Shown: positions 26,094 through 37,517, numbered from the stretch's first letter. The stretch is 63,067 bases of DNA from Streptomyces sp. ST2-7A (GCF_021390475.1 NZ_JAJUWS010000038.1:1-63067), one strand, 5' to 3'. Numbers and translations are program-made. Notes: generated by a model not told the origin, from the sequence alone.

Positions 26094-27476
26094 GTGGCAC
26101 TCTCCGCCTTCGACCTCTTCTCCATCGGCATCGGCCCCTCCAGCTCGCACACGGTCGGGCCGATGCGCGCCGCCCGGATGTTCGCCCGCCGGCTGCGCCG
26201 CGAGGGGCTGCTCGACGAGACCGCCGGGGTGCGGGCGGAGCTGTTCGGCTCGCTCGGCGCCACCGGCCACGGCCACGGCACGCCGAAGGCGGTGCTACTG
26301 GGACTGGAGGGCCACGCCCCCGACACCGTGGACCCGGAGCGCGCCGACGCCGAGGTGGATCGGATCCGCGCCGAGAAGCGGCTGCGGCTGCTGGGCGCGG
26401 AGACCGCCGACGGCCCGGTGCTGGACTTCGACCCCGACGCCGACCTCGTGCTGCACCGGCGCCGTTCCCTGCCGTACCACGCCAACGGCATGACGCTGTG
26501 CGCCCGCGACGCCGACGGGAAGCCGGTGCTGGAGAAGACGTACTACTCGGTGGGCGGCGGTTTCGTCGTCGACGGGGAGGCGGTCGGCGAGAAGCGGATC
26601 AAGCCCGACGACACCGCGCTGCGCCACCCCTTCCGCACCGGGGACGAACTGCTGCGCCTGACCCGGGAGACCGGTCTGTCGGTCTCGGCGCTGATGCTGG
26701 GGAACGAGACCGCCTGGCGGCCCGAGGCCGAGGTCCGCGACGGCCTGCTACGCATCTGGGAGGTCATGCGCGAGTGCGTGGCGCGCGGCCTGAGCCGGGA
26801 GGGCATCCTGCCCGGCGGGCTGAAGGTGCGCCGACGGGCCGCGCACTCCGCCCGCCAACTGCGGGCCGAGGGCGACCGGGCGCAGCACGCCATGGAGTGG
26901 ACCACCCTGTGGGCGATGGCGGTCAACGAGGAGAACGCCGCCGGCGGCCGGGTCGTCACCGCCCCCACCAACGGCGCGGCGGGCATCATCCCGGCCGTCC
27001 TGCACCACTACACCGAGTTCGTGCCCGGCGCCGATGAGGACGGGGTGGTCCGCTTCCTGTTGGCGGCGAGCGCGATCGGGCTGCTGTTCAAGGAGAACGC
27101 CTCCATCTCCGGCGCCGAGGTCGGCTGCCAGGGCGAGGTGGGCTCGGCCTGCTCGATGGCGGCCGGCGGACTGGCCGAGGTGCTGGGCGGCAGCCCCGAG
27201 CAGGTGGAGAACGCCGCCGAGATCGGCATCGAGCACAACCTGGGCCTGACCTGCGACCCGGTCGGCGGGCTGGTGCAGATCCCCTGCATCGAGCGCAACG
27301 GCATGGCCGCCGTCAAGGCGGTCACCGCCGCCCGGATGGCGCTGCGCGGCGACGGCCGGCACCACGTCTCCCTGGACAAGGCGATCAAGACCATGAAGGA
27401 GACCGGCGCCGACATGAAGGTCAAGTACAAGGAGACCGCGCGCGGCGGCCTGGCCGTCAACGTCATCGAGTGCTGA
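26094..27476 (+). CDS. sdaA: L-serine ammonia-lyase, iron-sulfur type
   Basis: 460 residues, single-chain form with both beta and alpha domains. Deaminates serine to pyruvate. N-terminus FDLFSIGIGPSSSHTVGPMRAA; the Fe-S-dependent alpha domain has ENAAGGRVVTAPTNGAAGIIPA, SISGAEVGCQGEVGSACSMAAGG, GLTCDPVGGLVQIPCIERN. The three cluster cysteines are in the last two segments. Start GTG 26094 after AAGGGAG. The stop is 14 bases from the convergent DUF421 gene. Confidence 0.96.
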   Translation: MALSAFDLFSIGIGPSSSHTVGPMRAARMFARRLRREGLLDETAGVRAELFGSLGATGHGHGTPKAVLLGLEGHAPDTVDPERADAEVDRIRAEKRLRLLGAETADGPVLDFDPDADLVLHRRRSLPYHANGMTLCARDADGKPVLEKTYYSVGGGFVVDGEAVGEKRIKPDDTALRHPFRTGDELLRLTRETGLSVSALMLGNETAWRPEAEVRDGLLRIWEVMRECVARGLSREGILPGGLKVRRRAAHSARQLRAEGDRAQHAMEWTTLWAMAVNEENAAGGRVVTAPTNGAAGIIPAVLHHYTEFVPGADEDGVVRFLLAASAIGLLFKENASISGAEVGCQGEVGSACSMAAGGLAEVLGGSPEQVENAAEIGIEHNLGLTCDPVGGLVQIPCIERNGMAAVKAVTAARMALRGDGRHHVSLDKAIKTMKETGADMKVKYKETARGGLAVNVIEC

Positions 27477-27490
27477 GCGGCCGGGGCCGA

Positions 27491-28048
27491 TCAGAGCCCC
27501 GATGAGCCCGGCGCACCGTCGTTTTCCGCCCCGGCGGGTGTGCCGCCGCGCACCGGGGCGAAGGAGGTGCCGGTGCCGACCGAGGAGCGGGGGATGACGC
27601 TGAAGGTGCCGTCGGTCTCCAGTACCACCGCCGCCACGTCCTCCACGGCCCCGATGCCCTGGCTGCGGATCGCCTGGCGCACCTCGTCCCGGGGCACCCG
27701 GTGGCGCTCCATGGCGTCGGTGAGGAACCGGCCGTCGCGCAGCAGCAGCGCGGGTTCGGACTTGAGCAGTTTCCGGACGCGGCGGGATCTGACGGAGGCC
27801 ATGGCGCTGACGAACTGTAGGAGGATCAGCATCGCGAGGGCGAGGACACCCTCGCTCAGGGAGACGTCCCGGTTGAGCAGGATGGTGGCCAGGGTCGAGC
27901 CCAGTGCCACGGTGACCACCAGGTCGAAGGCGTTCATCTTGGCCAGGGTGCGTTTGCCGGAGAGCCGCAGCAGGGCGATGAGGGCGGGGTAGGCCACCAG
28001 TGCCACCACCGCCACCCGCAGCAGGTCCGTCCAGGAGTCGAAGAACAT
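27491..28048 (-). CDS. DUF421 (YetF-like) membrane protein
   Basis: 185 residues: three N-terminal membrane helices (LRVAVVALVAYPALIALL, AFDLVVTVALGSTLATILL, GVLALAMLILLQFVSAMAS) then the cytoplasmic DUF421 domain with KLLKSEPALLLRDGRFL and RSQGIGAVEDVAAVVLETDGTFSVI. Function unknown; YetF is a sporulation-related name only. ATG 28048. Confidence 0.87.
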   Translation of the reverse strand: MFFDSWTDLLRVAVVALVAYPALIALLRLSGKRTLAKMNAFDLVVTVALGSTLATILLNRDVSLSEGVLALAMLILLQFVSAMASVRSRRVRKLLKSEPALLLRDGRFLTDAMERHRVPRDEVRQAIRSQGIGAVEDVAAVVLETDGTFSVIPRSSVGTGTSFAPVRGGTPAGAENDGAPGSSGL

Positions 28049-28152
28049 GGGGGGCGGGTACCCGAATCCCGCCCGGGCAGCCGCGCGGCCCCGGTCGGTG
28101 GGAACCGATCCGGGGCCGCGGGACGTCGGAGGCGAGCGGGAATCGGCGGGGA

Positions 28153-29412
28153 TCAGCGAGGGCCGCCGGCACCGACGGTGGGGAGGCCGTGCGCGTGCGC
28201 GCCGTCGCCGAGGGCGACCTTGGTCCAGCCCTCCTCGCGTCGGTCGAAGGCGCGGTACGCCTCGATGGCGTCCGACATGCCCTCCCAGCGGGTGATCAGC
28301 GGGGCCGGGTCGAGTGTGCCACCGGCGACCATGGAGACCAGATCCGGGATGTGGTGCCGGTGGTGGCAGTTGCCCGTCTTCAGCGTGAGGTTCTTCATGA
28401 ACGCCTCGCCGAAGGGGTAGTGCTCCACCTGCGGCGGATAGACGCCGATGATGCCGATGGTCCCGGCCTTGGCCACCATCCGCACAGCCCGGCGGGAGGC
28501 CGGCGAGGGGGCCGGCGAGGGGGCGTTGCCCGGGACCCGGGTGTCGCCGTCGGGGTGCTGCTCGGGAGCCACCTCGTCACGCTCGCGGTCGAACTCCTCG
28601 GTCTTCTCCGCCGGCGCCTCGGCGGCGGGGCCGCGTGCGGGGCGCTCGTCGTCCACGCCGACGGCGTCGATGACCCGGTCCACGCCGATGCCGCCGGTCA
28701 TCTCCAGGACGGCCTGCACGGGATCCTCCGCGTTGAAGTCGACGACCTCGGCGTGTTGGTCGCGGGCGAGTTCGAGGCGGTCGTGGATGCCGTCCACGAC
28801 GACGATCCGTCCGGCGCCCTCCATGCGGGCGCGGGCGATGGCGGCCCGGCCGACGGGGCCGGCGCCGAGAATGGCGACGGTGTCACCGGCGCGGATCTCG
28901 GCGAGCTTCGCGCCGAACCGGGCCGTGGGGTAGATGTCGGAGAGCAGGAGGGCCGCCGCGTCGCTCACGCTGTCCGGCAGCGGTACGGGACCGACGTGCG
29001 CGTAGGGGACGCGAGCCTACTCGGCCTGGAGCCCGTCCAGGCCACCGGCGGCCTCGGGCCCACCGAAGAAGACGGTGCCCGCGCGTCGGCCGCCGGGGTT
29101 CGCGTTGTCGCACTGGGCGTGGTAGCCGGCGCGGCAGTAGCCGCACACCCCGCAGGCCACCGTGAAGGGGATGACGACGCGGTCGCCGGGGCGCGGGTTG
29201 CGCACGCCGGCCCCGATCTCCTCGACGACGCCCACTCCCTCGTGGCCGAGGATCAGACCCTCGCGCAGTCCGGGCATGGTGCCCCGGACGAAGTGCAGGT
29301 CGGTTCCGCAGATCGCGGAGGAGGTGATGCGCACGATCGCGTCGTGCGCGTCCCTGATCTTCGGGTCGGGGACGTCCTCCAGGCGGATGTCCCCCACCCC
29401 GTGCCACACCAC
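28153..29412 (-). pseudogene. Zinc-dependent alcohol/formaldehyde dehydrogenase, split by one in-frame amber codon
   Basis: One continuous reading frame interrupted by a single TAG at 29019-29017. The N-terminal part (131 codons) has the catalytic zinc site CGTDLHF, GHEGVG and the structural zinc cysteines CGVCGYCRAGYHAQC. After the stop the same frame continues ARVPYAHVGPVPLPD, then the Rossmann motif ILGAGPVGRAA and VVDGIHDRLEL, so nothing else is lost. Families of this type have AEYARVPYA here, so the TAG replaces a Tyr codon (TAC to TAG). The second half has a Glu/Pro/Arg-rich insertion after AVGVDDERP. The family start would fall on CTG 29421; the first GTG is 29412. Probably a recent pseudogene; sequencing error or readthrough not excluded. 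Confidence 0.85.
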
Positions 29413-29563
29413 GGCTCTCAGGTGCCCTCCTCTTCCGGATGTCGTCCGGATGCGCCGATCGGGTCTCCTGTCGCGGAAGTCCTCCGCCTACCCGAACGGG
29501 TGAGTGAAAAATGACACGAACCGCCCCGCGACGGGCGGTCGGGGGCGGGTCGGTCGGAGATGG

Positions 29564-30358
29564 TCAGGGGACGGGGCGGGCGAGGAGGACGAGGGTCTCC
29601 TCGTATCGGCCGGCCTCCGGGTCGTACCGTCCGGCGCAGGTGACCAGGGCCAGGCGGGGTGGGCCGTCGGCGGCGAAGAGCACGTCGGGGAGGGTGTCGG
29701 CTGCGTGGCGGCGGGTGGTGGTGACGGCGTACCGATGGGTGCGGCCGTCGGCGCCGATCACCTCGACGCGGGTTCCGGTCGGCAGGTCGGCGAGGTCGGC
29801 GAAGGGGCCGGGGCCGCCGGTGGGGGTGTCGACGTGACCCACCAGCAGGACCGTGCCCGTCGCCCGTCCCGGGCGGGCGCCGGGGGCCCACCAGCCGACC
29901 CGGTCGGGTTCGTCGGGGACGGGGACCGAACCGGCCGGGTCGGTTCCGACGGGGACGACCGCGAGGTCCCGCAGACCGGGAACCTCCAGCCGCACGGGGG
30001 GTGTGCCGGGGGCCGCGGGTCGGACGGACCGTGCGGGCTCGGCGATCCCGAGGAGACCGGAGAGACCGGGAAGACCGAGGAGACCGGCCGTTCCGGCCCC
30101 CGCCGGGGACCGGAACGGGTCCGGTGCGGCGGGGGCCGGGACGTTCGACGCGGCGGCGGGCTCGGCGCCCACCTCCCCGGCGGGGGCCGCCCGGGCCGGC
30201 GCCGGGGGCGGGGGGACCGCCTCCGGAGCCGGCGCGGACAGCAGCGGCAGGACCGGTGCCAGGCCGAGCCCGACCCCGAGTCCGCACCGGACGGCGATCG
30301 CCGCGGGACCGGGGAGGCCCCGGCGGGGCGGTACGGGCCGGCGGCGTGCCGCGCGCAC
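29564..30358 (-). CDS. Class F sortase
   Basis: 264 residues. A positively charged N-terminus and membrane helix (AIAVRCGLGVGLGLAPVLPLL) anchor it; a long Pro/Ala linker follows. The sortase domain has catalytic His in VLLVGHVDTP, Cys in LALVTCAGRYD and Arg in GRYEETLVLL. It would transpeptidate proteins at the cell surface or act as a hydrolase. GTG 30358 lies 5 bases after the stop of the upstream DUF4142 gene, so the two are co-translated; the DUF4142 protein may be a substrate or partner, although no LPxTG-like tail is visible on it. Confidence 0.9.
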   Translation of the reverse strand: MRAARRRPVPPRRGLPGPAAIAVRCGLGVGLGLAPVLPLLSAPAPEAVPPPPAPARAAPAGEVGAEPAAASNVPAPAAPDPFRSPAGAGTAGLLGLPGLSGLLGIAEPARSVRPAAPGTPPVRLEVPGLRDLAVVPVGTDPAGSVPVPDEPDRVGWWAPGARPGRATGTVLLVGHVDTPTGGPGPFADLADLPTGTRVEVIGADGRTHRYAVTTTRRHAADTLPDVLFAADGPPRLALVTCAGRYDPEAGRYEETLVLLARPVP

Positions 30359-30363
30359 GACGG

Positions 30364-30924
30364 TCAGCGGGGACCGAAGCCGGCCGGGACGTGCGCCGGG
30401 TCCACCGCCGCGTGGCAGACACCGCCGCGGACCATCTCCAGGTGCGTCTCGACGATCGGCCGGGCGGAGAGGGCGGCGGCGGTGATCTCCTCGTCGGTGC
30501 CGTACTCGACCTGCGTGTCGATCAGGTCGAGGGTCTCCAGGTGGGCCGCCTCCTGGGCGAGGAGCCAGGCCGCCTCGTACTCCTCGGTCCCGGCCAGCGC
30601 GGAGACCTCCTCGAGGGTGAGCTGCTGGTCGGGGGCGGGGGCGTCGGGCAGGTCGACGCCGCGGGCGTCGGCGAGGGCGGTGACGTCGGCGTCGAGGAGG
30701 GTGTGGTCGCGGATCAGCACCTCACCGACGTGGCGGACGCATTCGCTGCGGGAGTTGGCGAGAGCGTCCTCGCCGGCGAGGATCTCGGTCAGGTTCCCCT
30801 GGCGGGCCTGCTCCAGGTAGCCCGCGTCGGTCATGGTCTCGTCGGCGAAGGCGGTTCCGGTGGAGGCGCCCGCCACCACGAGGGTGGCGACGGCGACGGC
30901 GGTGGCGAATCGGGTGCGCTTCAT
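30364..30924 (-). CDS. Secreted DUF4142 protein
   Basis: 186 residues with a signal peptide ending STGTAFA and a helical DUF4142 domain (DAGYLEQARQGNLTEILAGEDAL, VGEVLIRDHTLLDADVTALA). The fold resembles ferritin-like bundles. Function unknown. ATG 30924 after GGAGGA; first gene of the pair with the sortase. Confidence 0.88.
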   Translation of the reverse strand: MKRTRFATAVAVATLVVAGASTGTAFADETMTDAGYLEQARQGNLTEILAGEDALANSRSECVRHVGEVLIRDHTLLDADVTALADARGVDLPDAPAPDQQLTLEEVSALAGTEEYEAAWLLAQEAAHLETLDLIDTQVEYGTDEEITAAALSARPIVETHLEMVRGGVCHAAVDPAHVPAGFGPR

Positions 30925-31104
30925 GTGTGTCCTCCGTGGTTCGGAAGGCCGGCACGGGCGACACCCGAACGGGTGTCGCCCGTCGTCGATGGTTGGGCCG
31001 TTCGGGAGGATCCGCATCCGCGTGTGGGCCGATCGGGCGACCCCCGGCCCCGGCCGGCGGATGCCCGGGAGTGCCCCCGGGTGCGAGCGGGCAGGGCTGC
31101 GGAC

Positions 31105-31638
31105 ATGGCAGCGGACACACCACGGGCGAGCGACGCCGCGGAACACGGGAACGACACCGATGACACCACCGGCACGACCGACCCGGCGGGGGACGGGGCG
31201 GGAACGGGGCGCGGGGACGGTCCCGACGCCGCCCACCGCCGACCCGAGGGGGTGGACGACGCGACCGTCGAGGCCACCGGCCTGGTCTCCAAGGCACTGG
31301 AGACGATCGAGCGGGCGCGCGGTCACCTGTACTCGTTCCACCAACTCACCGGCACCGCCGACCTGATCCTCGGGGACGCGGTGGAGAAGCTGCGGGAGGC
31401 CGGACACACCGCGCAGGCGGAACTGCTGGAGCGGGAGATCGTCGGCCGGAACGTGTTGCCGGGGCGGTGGACCTTCCAGGTGGTGGAGGACTACAACGCC
31501 ACGTACTACAAGCCGTTCACGGCCGCGGAGGAGCGGATCCGGCAGGAGTTGGTGGCCGGTCGGGATCACCTGTACGAGGCGGAGATGAAGGAGGACCGCC
31601 GTACCCGGAACCATCCGGAGCACCGCGCCCTGCCGTGA
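31105..31638 (+). CDS. Conserved actinobacterial protein of unknown function
   Basis: 177 residues. Disordered acidic Thr/Asp/Gly N-terminus (about 45 residues), then a helical, Glu/Arg-rich domain (VSKALETIERARGHLYSFHQLTGTADLILGDAVEKL...NVLPGRWTFQVVEDYNATYYKPF...HLYEAEMKEDRRTRNHPEHRALP). No enzymatic motif. ATG 31105. Confidence 0.75.
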   Translation: MAADTPRASDAAEHGNDTDDTTGTTDPAGDGAGTGRGDGPDAAHRRPEGVDDATVEATGLVSKALETIERARGHLYSFHQLTGTADLILGDAVEKLREAGHTAQAELLEREIVGRNVLPGRWTFQVVEDYNATYYKPFTAAEERIRQELVAGRDHLYEAEMKEDRRTRNHPEHRALP

Positions 31639-31715
31639 GGCACCGGGCCCGGGCCCGCCGCGGACACATACCGGGGAGGTGTTCACCGACGCCGGTGAAC
31701 GGACCTCCGGTCCGG

Positions 31716-32147
31716 TCAGTGTTCTTCGTCGCCCTCCCGGCCCTCGCGACCTTCCCACTGGCCGCGCAGCCGCTCCAGCTCGCGCCGGTCGCGCTTGGTG
31801 GGACGGCCGGTACCCCGGTCGCGGATGCCGGGTGGGGCGATCGCCTCGCGCGGCGGGGGCGGCGGACTGTTGTCGGTCAGGCACTCGGCGGCGACCGGCG
31901 CGCCGACCCGTTTGCGCACCAACTTCTTCACTTCCACGATCCGTTCCCGGATGCCCTGGCGCAGCCGGACCTCGTCGCCGGGGCGCAGGGGGTGGGCGGG
32001 TTTGACCCGCGAGCCGTTGACCCGGACGTGTCCGGCCCGGCAGGCCGCCGTGGCCTGCGAGCGCGTCTTGACCAGCCGTACCGACCAGAGCCAGGTGTCG
32101 GTCCGGACACTACCGCCGACGCCGTCCCCGCCGTTCTCCACCGTCAT
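31716..32147 (-). CDS. S4-domain RNA-binding protein (Hsp15-like)
   Basis: 143 residues. S4 domain RTDTWLWSVRLVKTRSQATAACRAGHVRVNGSRVKPAHPLRPGDEVRL, then a charged tail (RRELERLRGQWEGREGREGDEEH). Hsp15 binds stalled 50S subunits with nascent chain; by analogy a ribosome-rescue factor. ATG 32147. Confidence 0.85.
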   Translation of the reverse strand: MTVENGGDGVGGSVRTDTWLWSVRLVKTRSQATAACRAGHVRVNGSRVKPAHPLRPGDEVRLRQGIRERIVEVKKLVRKRVGAPVAAECLTDNSPPPPPREAIAPPGIRDRGTGRPTKRDRRELERLRGQWEGREGREGDEEH

Positions 32148-32191
32148 GCCCCCGACTCTACGCACCCCCGTCCCCGGTTTCCGCCGCGTTT

Positions 32192-32248
32192 CCCCGCGCC
32201 GGTGGTCCGCGCCGGTGACCGGGGACGGCGCGGACCACCGGCGCGGGG
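32192..32248 (-). terminator. 22-bp perfect inverted repeat after the DHB operon
   Basis: The left arm 32192-32213 (CCCCGCGCCGGTGGTCCGCG plus CC) is the exact reverse complement of 32227-32248, with a 13-base loop. It sits 13 bases past the dhbB stop and before the S4 gene start. Confidence 0.8.
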
Positions 32249-32260
32249 CGGCGGGAGCGG

Positions 32261-33166
32261 TCAGGCGCGGGGCGCCAGCAATTCGGCCCAGCGCTCGAGG
32301 ACCGGCTCCTCGGCGAGGTCGGGGAAGGCGAGATCCACGCCGTACTCGGTGCGCCAGCGCTCCAGCAGGCTCATCAGCCGGATGGAGTCCAGGCCGTGGT
32401 CGGCGAGGTTCTCGTCCACCGGCAGGTCGGCGGAGTCCTCGCCGAGGGCCTCCGCGACGTCGGCACGCAACCGGTCGACGATCGGGACGGCACCGGTGGC
32501 GGTGGCGGTGTTCCCGGCCTCCCCCGTCCCCTTGCCCAGGGTCCGGACCAGGGTCTCGGTGTCGGTGACCACGGCGCAGCGCCCGGCGGCCCAGGTCAGG
32601 GCGCCGAGGTGTTCGGCCTCGGAGAAGTCGGCGACGGCGTCGGCGACGACGAAGGCCCGCAGATCGCGCATCCACGCCTCGCAGGCGGTGACCTGGACAC
32701 CGATGTGGGCGTAGACGCCGGTGACGATCAGTTCGTCGCGGCCCAGTTCGCGCAGCCGGCTGTCGAGGTCGGTGCGGGTGAAGGCGCCGTACTTCCACTT
32801 GGTCACCACGGTGTCGTCCGGGCCGGGGGCCACGGCGTCCGCGATGGCGGCGGCGTGCGGGTCCCCGGGGATGCCGGGGCCCCAGAAGTCCTGTTGCAGA
32901 CCGCGCTGTTCGGGTGTCTGGCCGCCGGGCTGCGCGGTGTACAGGACGGGGATGCCGGCCTCGGCGCAGACCGTCCGCAGCCGATCGATGTGGTGCAGCA
33001 TCTCCGGGACGGGCGGGGCGTCGGCGGTGAAGGCGGACAGGAAGTGGTTCTGCAGGTCGTGGACGAGCAGCACGGCCCGCTCGGGATTCGGGGTCCAGTC
33101 CACCCGGTTGGCGGGCAGACGGTCCGGGCCGGGCATGGGGTACGGGGCGATGCGGGGCAGGGCCAT
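32261..33166 (-). CDS. dhbB: Isochorismatase with C-terminal aryl carrier protein (DhbB/EntB)
   Basis: 301 residues. Converts isochorismate to 2,3-dihydro-2,3-dihydroxybenzoate and carries the activated DHB on its aryl carrier domain. Isochorismatase part: Asp in LLVHDLQNHF, Lys in TKWKYGAF, and VTGVYAHIGVQVTACEAW (the residue after HIG is Val where many homologues have Cys). Carrier part (about residues 225-301) with the phosphopantetheine serine in HGLDSIRLM. ATG 33166 after CCGGAGGA. Last gene of the DHB operon. Confidence 0.94.
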   Translation of the reverse strand: MALPRIAPYPMPGPDRLPANRVDWTPNPERAVLLVHDLQNHFLSAFTADAPPVPEMLHHIDRLRTVCAEAGIPVLYTAQPGGQTPEQRGLQQDFWGPGIPGDPHAAAIADAVAPGPDDTVVTKWKYGAFTRTDLDSRLRELGRDELIVTGVYAHIGVQVTACEAWMRDLRAFVVADAVADFSEAEHLGALTWAAGRCAVVTDTETLVRTLGKGTGEAGNTATATGAVPIVDRLRADVAEALGEDSADLPVDENLADHGLDSIRLMSLLERWRTEYGVDLAFPDLAEEPVLERWAELLAPRA

Positions 33167-33283
33167 CGGTTCGGTTGTCCTCCGGTACGGGGGCGGGTGA
33201 CGGTGGTGAAGGGCGGGGTGCGGACGCACCCGGACCCCGGGGCCGGCCCCCACCGGGGGGAAGGCCCGCCCCGGGGCGGGGCG

Positions 33284-35043
<1,760 letters not shown>

Positions 35044-35047
<4 letters not shown>

Positions 35048-36417
35048 AGGTCGGCCTCCAGGGCGCGCAGCAGGGTGCGGAACTTGGCGCCGGTCTCGGC
35101 GGTCTCGGCCTCGGGGTCGGAGTCCGCGACGATCCCGGCCCCGGCGTACAGCCGCACGCCGTTGCCCTCGGCCTCGGCGCAGCGGATGGTGACCACCCAT
35201 TCGCCGTCGCCCCGCACGTCCTGCCAGCCGACCATGCCGGTGAACCAGCCGCGGTCGAAGGGTTCCAGTTCCCCGATCACCCGGCGGGCCACCGGGGTGG
35301 GGGTCCCGCAGATGGCGGGGGTGGGGTGAAGCGCGCCCGCGAGTTCCAACGAGGTGGGGAACGGTGCGCGCAGGGTGCCGGTGACGGTGGTGGACAGGTG
35401 CCACATGCCGGCGGTGCGCACCAGGCCGGGCCGCCCGGGTATCTCCAGGTGCTCGCACCACGGCTCGAGAGCGGCGCGGATGTCGGCGACGACCACGGCG
35501 TGTTCGTGCAGGTCCTTGGGTGAGTCCAGGAGACGGGCGGCGCGTCGGACGTCCTCGGCCAGGTCGGGGCCGCGGGGTACGGATCCGGCCAACGGGTTGG
35601 CGACCACCCGGTCACCGGTGCGCGAGAGGAGCAGCTCGGGACTGGCGCCCAGCAGGGTGCGGCCGGGCCCGGTGGGCAGGGCGAAGGTGTGGCCGGTGGG
35701 ATCGCGGCGCGCGAGGCGCTCCAGGACGGCGGGCAGGTCGGGGGGCTGGTCGGCGTCGAGCTCGAGGGTGCGGGCCAGAACGACCTTGTGGAAGTCGCCG
35801 GCGCGCATCCGGCGGACCGCCTCGGTGACGGCCGCGGTGTACCGGGCCGGTTCGGGCACGGGGCGCAGGCGCCACTCCCCCCGGAGGACGGGGCGGTCGG
35901 CGGGGAGGGCGATCAGGGGGTCGCCCTCCGGTGGGGGCGCGGTCCTCAGTTCGGCGGGGACGGCCAGGGCCGCCGGGCGGTCGGCGTCGAAGGGGACGGC
36001 GCCCATGACCAGGACGGGGGTGTTCCCGGGCGGGGTATGGCCCGGGTCGTGGTCGGCTCCGCCGGCGGATGCCCGATCGTCCCCCTCACCCCCACCTCCG
36101 GCGTCCCGGTGGCCGCCGAAACCGCCGGAGTCGGTCCCGAGGGTGGCCAGGGTGGCGGCGACGCGCTCGGCGACGGGGCGCTCGTCGTGCGGGACCACGG
36201 CGCGCACGCCACGTCCCAGGAGGGTGCGGCGGGGCGAGGCGAGGAAGCGGTCCCCGTCCGGCCGCCAGGCACGGAGCAGTGCGGTGGCCCGGCCGACGGT
36301 GTCCGCGCGGTCCGCCCTCGTCCCGGGGGTGTCGCCCGCCGAGCGGCCGGTGGGGGCGGCGGGGTCCCGGGGCGCGGCGGGCACGGGGCCGCGCACGACG
36401 ACATCGGGTGTGGTCAC
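35044..36417 (-). CDS. dhbC: Isochorismate synthase (DhbC/EntC)
   Basis: 457 residues, chorismate-binding family. Converts chorismate to isochorismate. Key stretches: MRAGDFHKVVLARTLEL, GASPELLLSRTGDRVVANPLAGSVPRG, SPKDLHEHAVVVADI, LHPTPAICGTP and IVADSDPEAETAETGAKF. GTG 36417 after AGGAG. Confidence 0.95.
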
Positions 36418-36461
36418 CTGGTGCTCCTGTTCCTCCGGCCGGCGGGCCGGATCGGTCGGGC

Positions 36462-36497
36462 GGTGCCGGTGGGGGCGGGATGGTGCCGGTGGGGGCG
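36462..36497. repeat. 20-bp-period direct repeat in the dhbA-dhbC spacer
   Basis: GGTGCCGGTGGGGGCG at 36462 and again at 36482 in the non-coding gap between dhbA and dhbC. Confidence 0.7.
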
Positions 36498-36573
36498 CCG
36501 TGGGGGCGCGGGGATGGTCGGGTCGGTGACGGTGGCCCCGATGCCGGACGGCCGGCGGGCCGGTGCGCGGGGG

Positions 36574-37422
36574 TCAGACGCGCAGGGTGGCACCGCCGTC
36601 GACGTAGAGGTCGTGCAGGGTGATGTGCCGGGCGCGATCGGTGAGCAGGAAGGCGACGGCCTCTGCCACGTCGACCGGTTCGGCGATGCGCCCCAGCGGT
36701 ATGCCGGTGCGGTAGGTCTCCGGATCACCGTCGACGACGCGGCGGCGGGCGGCGGCGGTCGCGGTGCCGTCGGGGTCCCCCGCCGGGTCCGGCCACAGTT
36801 GCCGCTGCATGGCGGTGTCCGTGGAGCCGGGCGAGACGACGTTGCACCGCACGCCGTCCCGGGCGACCTCCAGGCCCAGACATTTGGTGAACTGCGCGGC
36901 GGCGGCCTTGGAGGCGGCGTAGGCGGCCATGCCGGTACGCGGTATGCCGGCCGCGTTGGAGCCGACGGTGACGACGCATCCGGAACGGCGCGCGGTCATG
37001 CGGCGCGCGACCGCCCGGGAGGTGTGGAAGACCCCGGTGGTGTTGACGGCGAAGGTTTCGGCCCAGTCCCGGTCGGTGAGTTCGGTGGCGGGGGCCACCC
37101 GCAGCACGCCGGCGACGTTGACCAGGGCGCCGATGGGACCAAGGACGTCCTCGATGTCGGCGACGACGGCCTCCACGGCACCGGGATCGGTGACGTCCAA
37201 GGGGTGGGAGGTGACGGTGTCGGGGCCGAACTCCTTCTCCAGCGCCCGGATTCCGGCCGGGTCGCGGTCGGTGGCGGCCACTCTCGCGCCCATCCCCACC
37301 AGGACCCGGACCACGGCTTCGCCGATGCCGCCACCGGCGCCGGTGACCAGGGCGGTGAGGCCGGTGAGTTCGGCGTCGCGGCGGGTGGGCGGTTCGGTGG
37401 GGCGGTGGGCGACCTGCGGCAC
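36574..37422 (-). CDS. dhbA: 2,3-dihydro-2,3-dihydroxybenzoate dehydrogenase (DhbA/EntA)
   Basis: 282 residues, SDR family. Oxidises dihydro-DHB to DHB with NAD+. TGAGGGIG near residue 27, NVAGVL, catalytic YxxxK in YAASKAAAA, and the DLYVDGGATLRV C-terminus. GTG 37422 after GGGAG. First gene of the operon, directly behind the iron box. Confidence 0.93.
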   Translation of the reverse strand: MPQVAHRPTEPPTRRDAELTGLTALVTGAGGGIGEAVVRVLVGMGARVAATDRDPAGIRALEKEFGPDTVTSHPLDVTDPGAVEAVVADIEDVLGPIGALVNVAGVLRVAPATELTDRDWAETFAVNTTGVFHTSRAVARRMTARRSGCVVTVGSNAAGIPRTGMAAYAASKAAAAQFTKCLGLEVARDGVRCNVVSPGSTDTAMQRQLWPDPAGDPDGTATAAARRRVVDGDPETYRTGIPLGRIAEPVDVAEAVAFLLTDRARHITLHDLYVDGGATLRV

Positions 37423-37498
37423 GACGTCTCCCGGTGGGGCGGCTCGGGCATGGACGACCGTCCGGGGACGGTCGAACGGCGCCCATGATCACGGACTC

Positions 37499-37517
37499 TT
37501 AGGTAAGGCTAACCTAA
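37499..37517 (-). promoter_or_regulatory. Iron box (DmdR/IdeR operator) of the dhb operon
   Basis: TTAGGTAAGGCTAACCTAA differs in one base from the DtxR/IdeR/DmdR1 consensus TTAGGTTAGGCTAACCTAA. It lies 77 bases upstream of the dhbA start, between a TGACAT-like -35 and TAAGAG-like -10 on the minus strand. Repression by ferrous-iron-loaded DmdR is expected. Confidence 0.92.
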
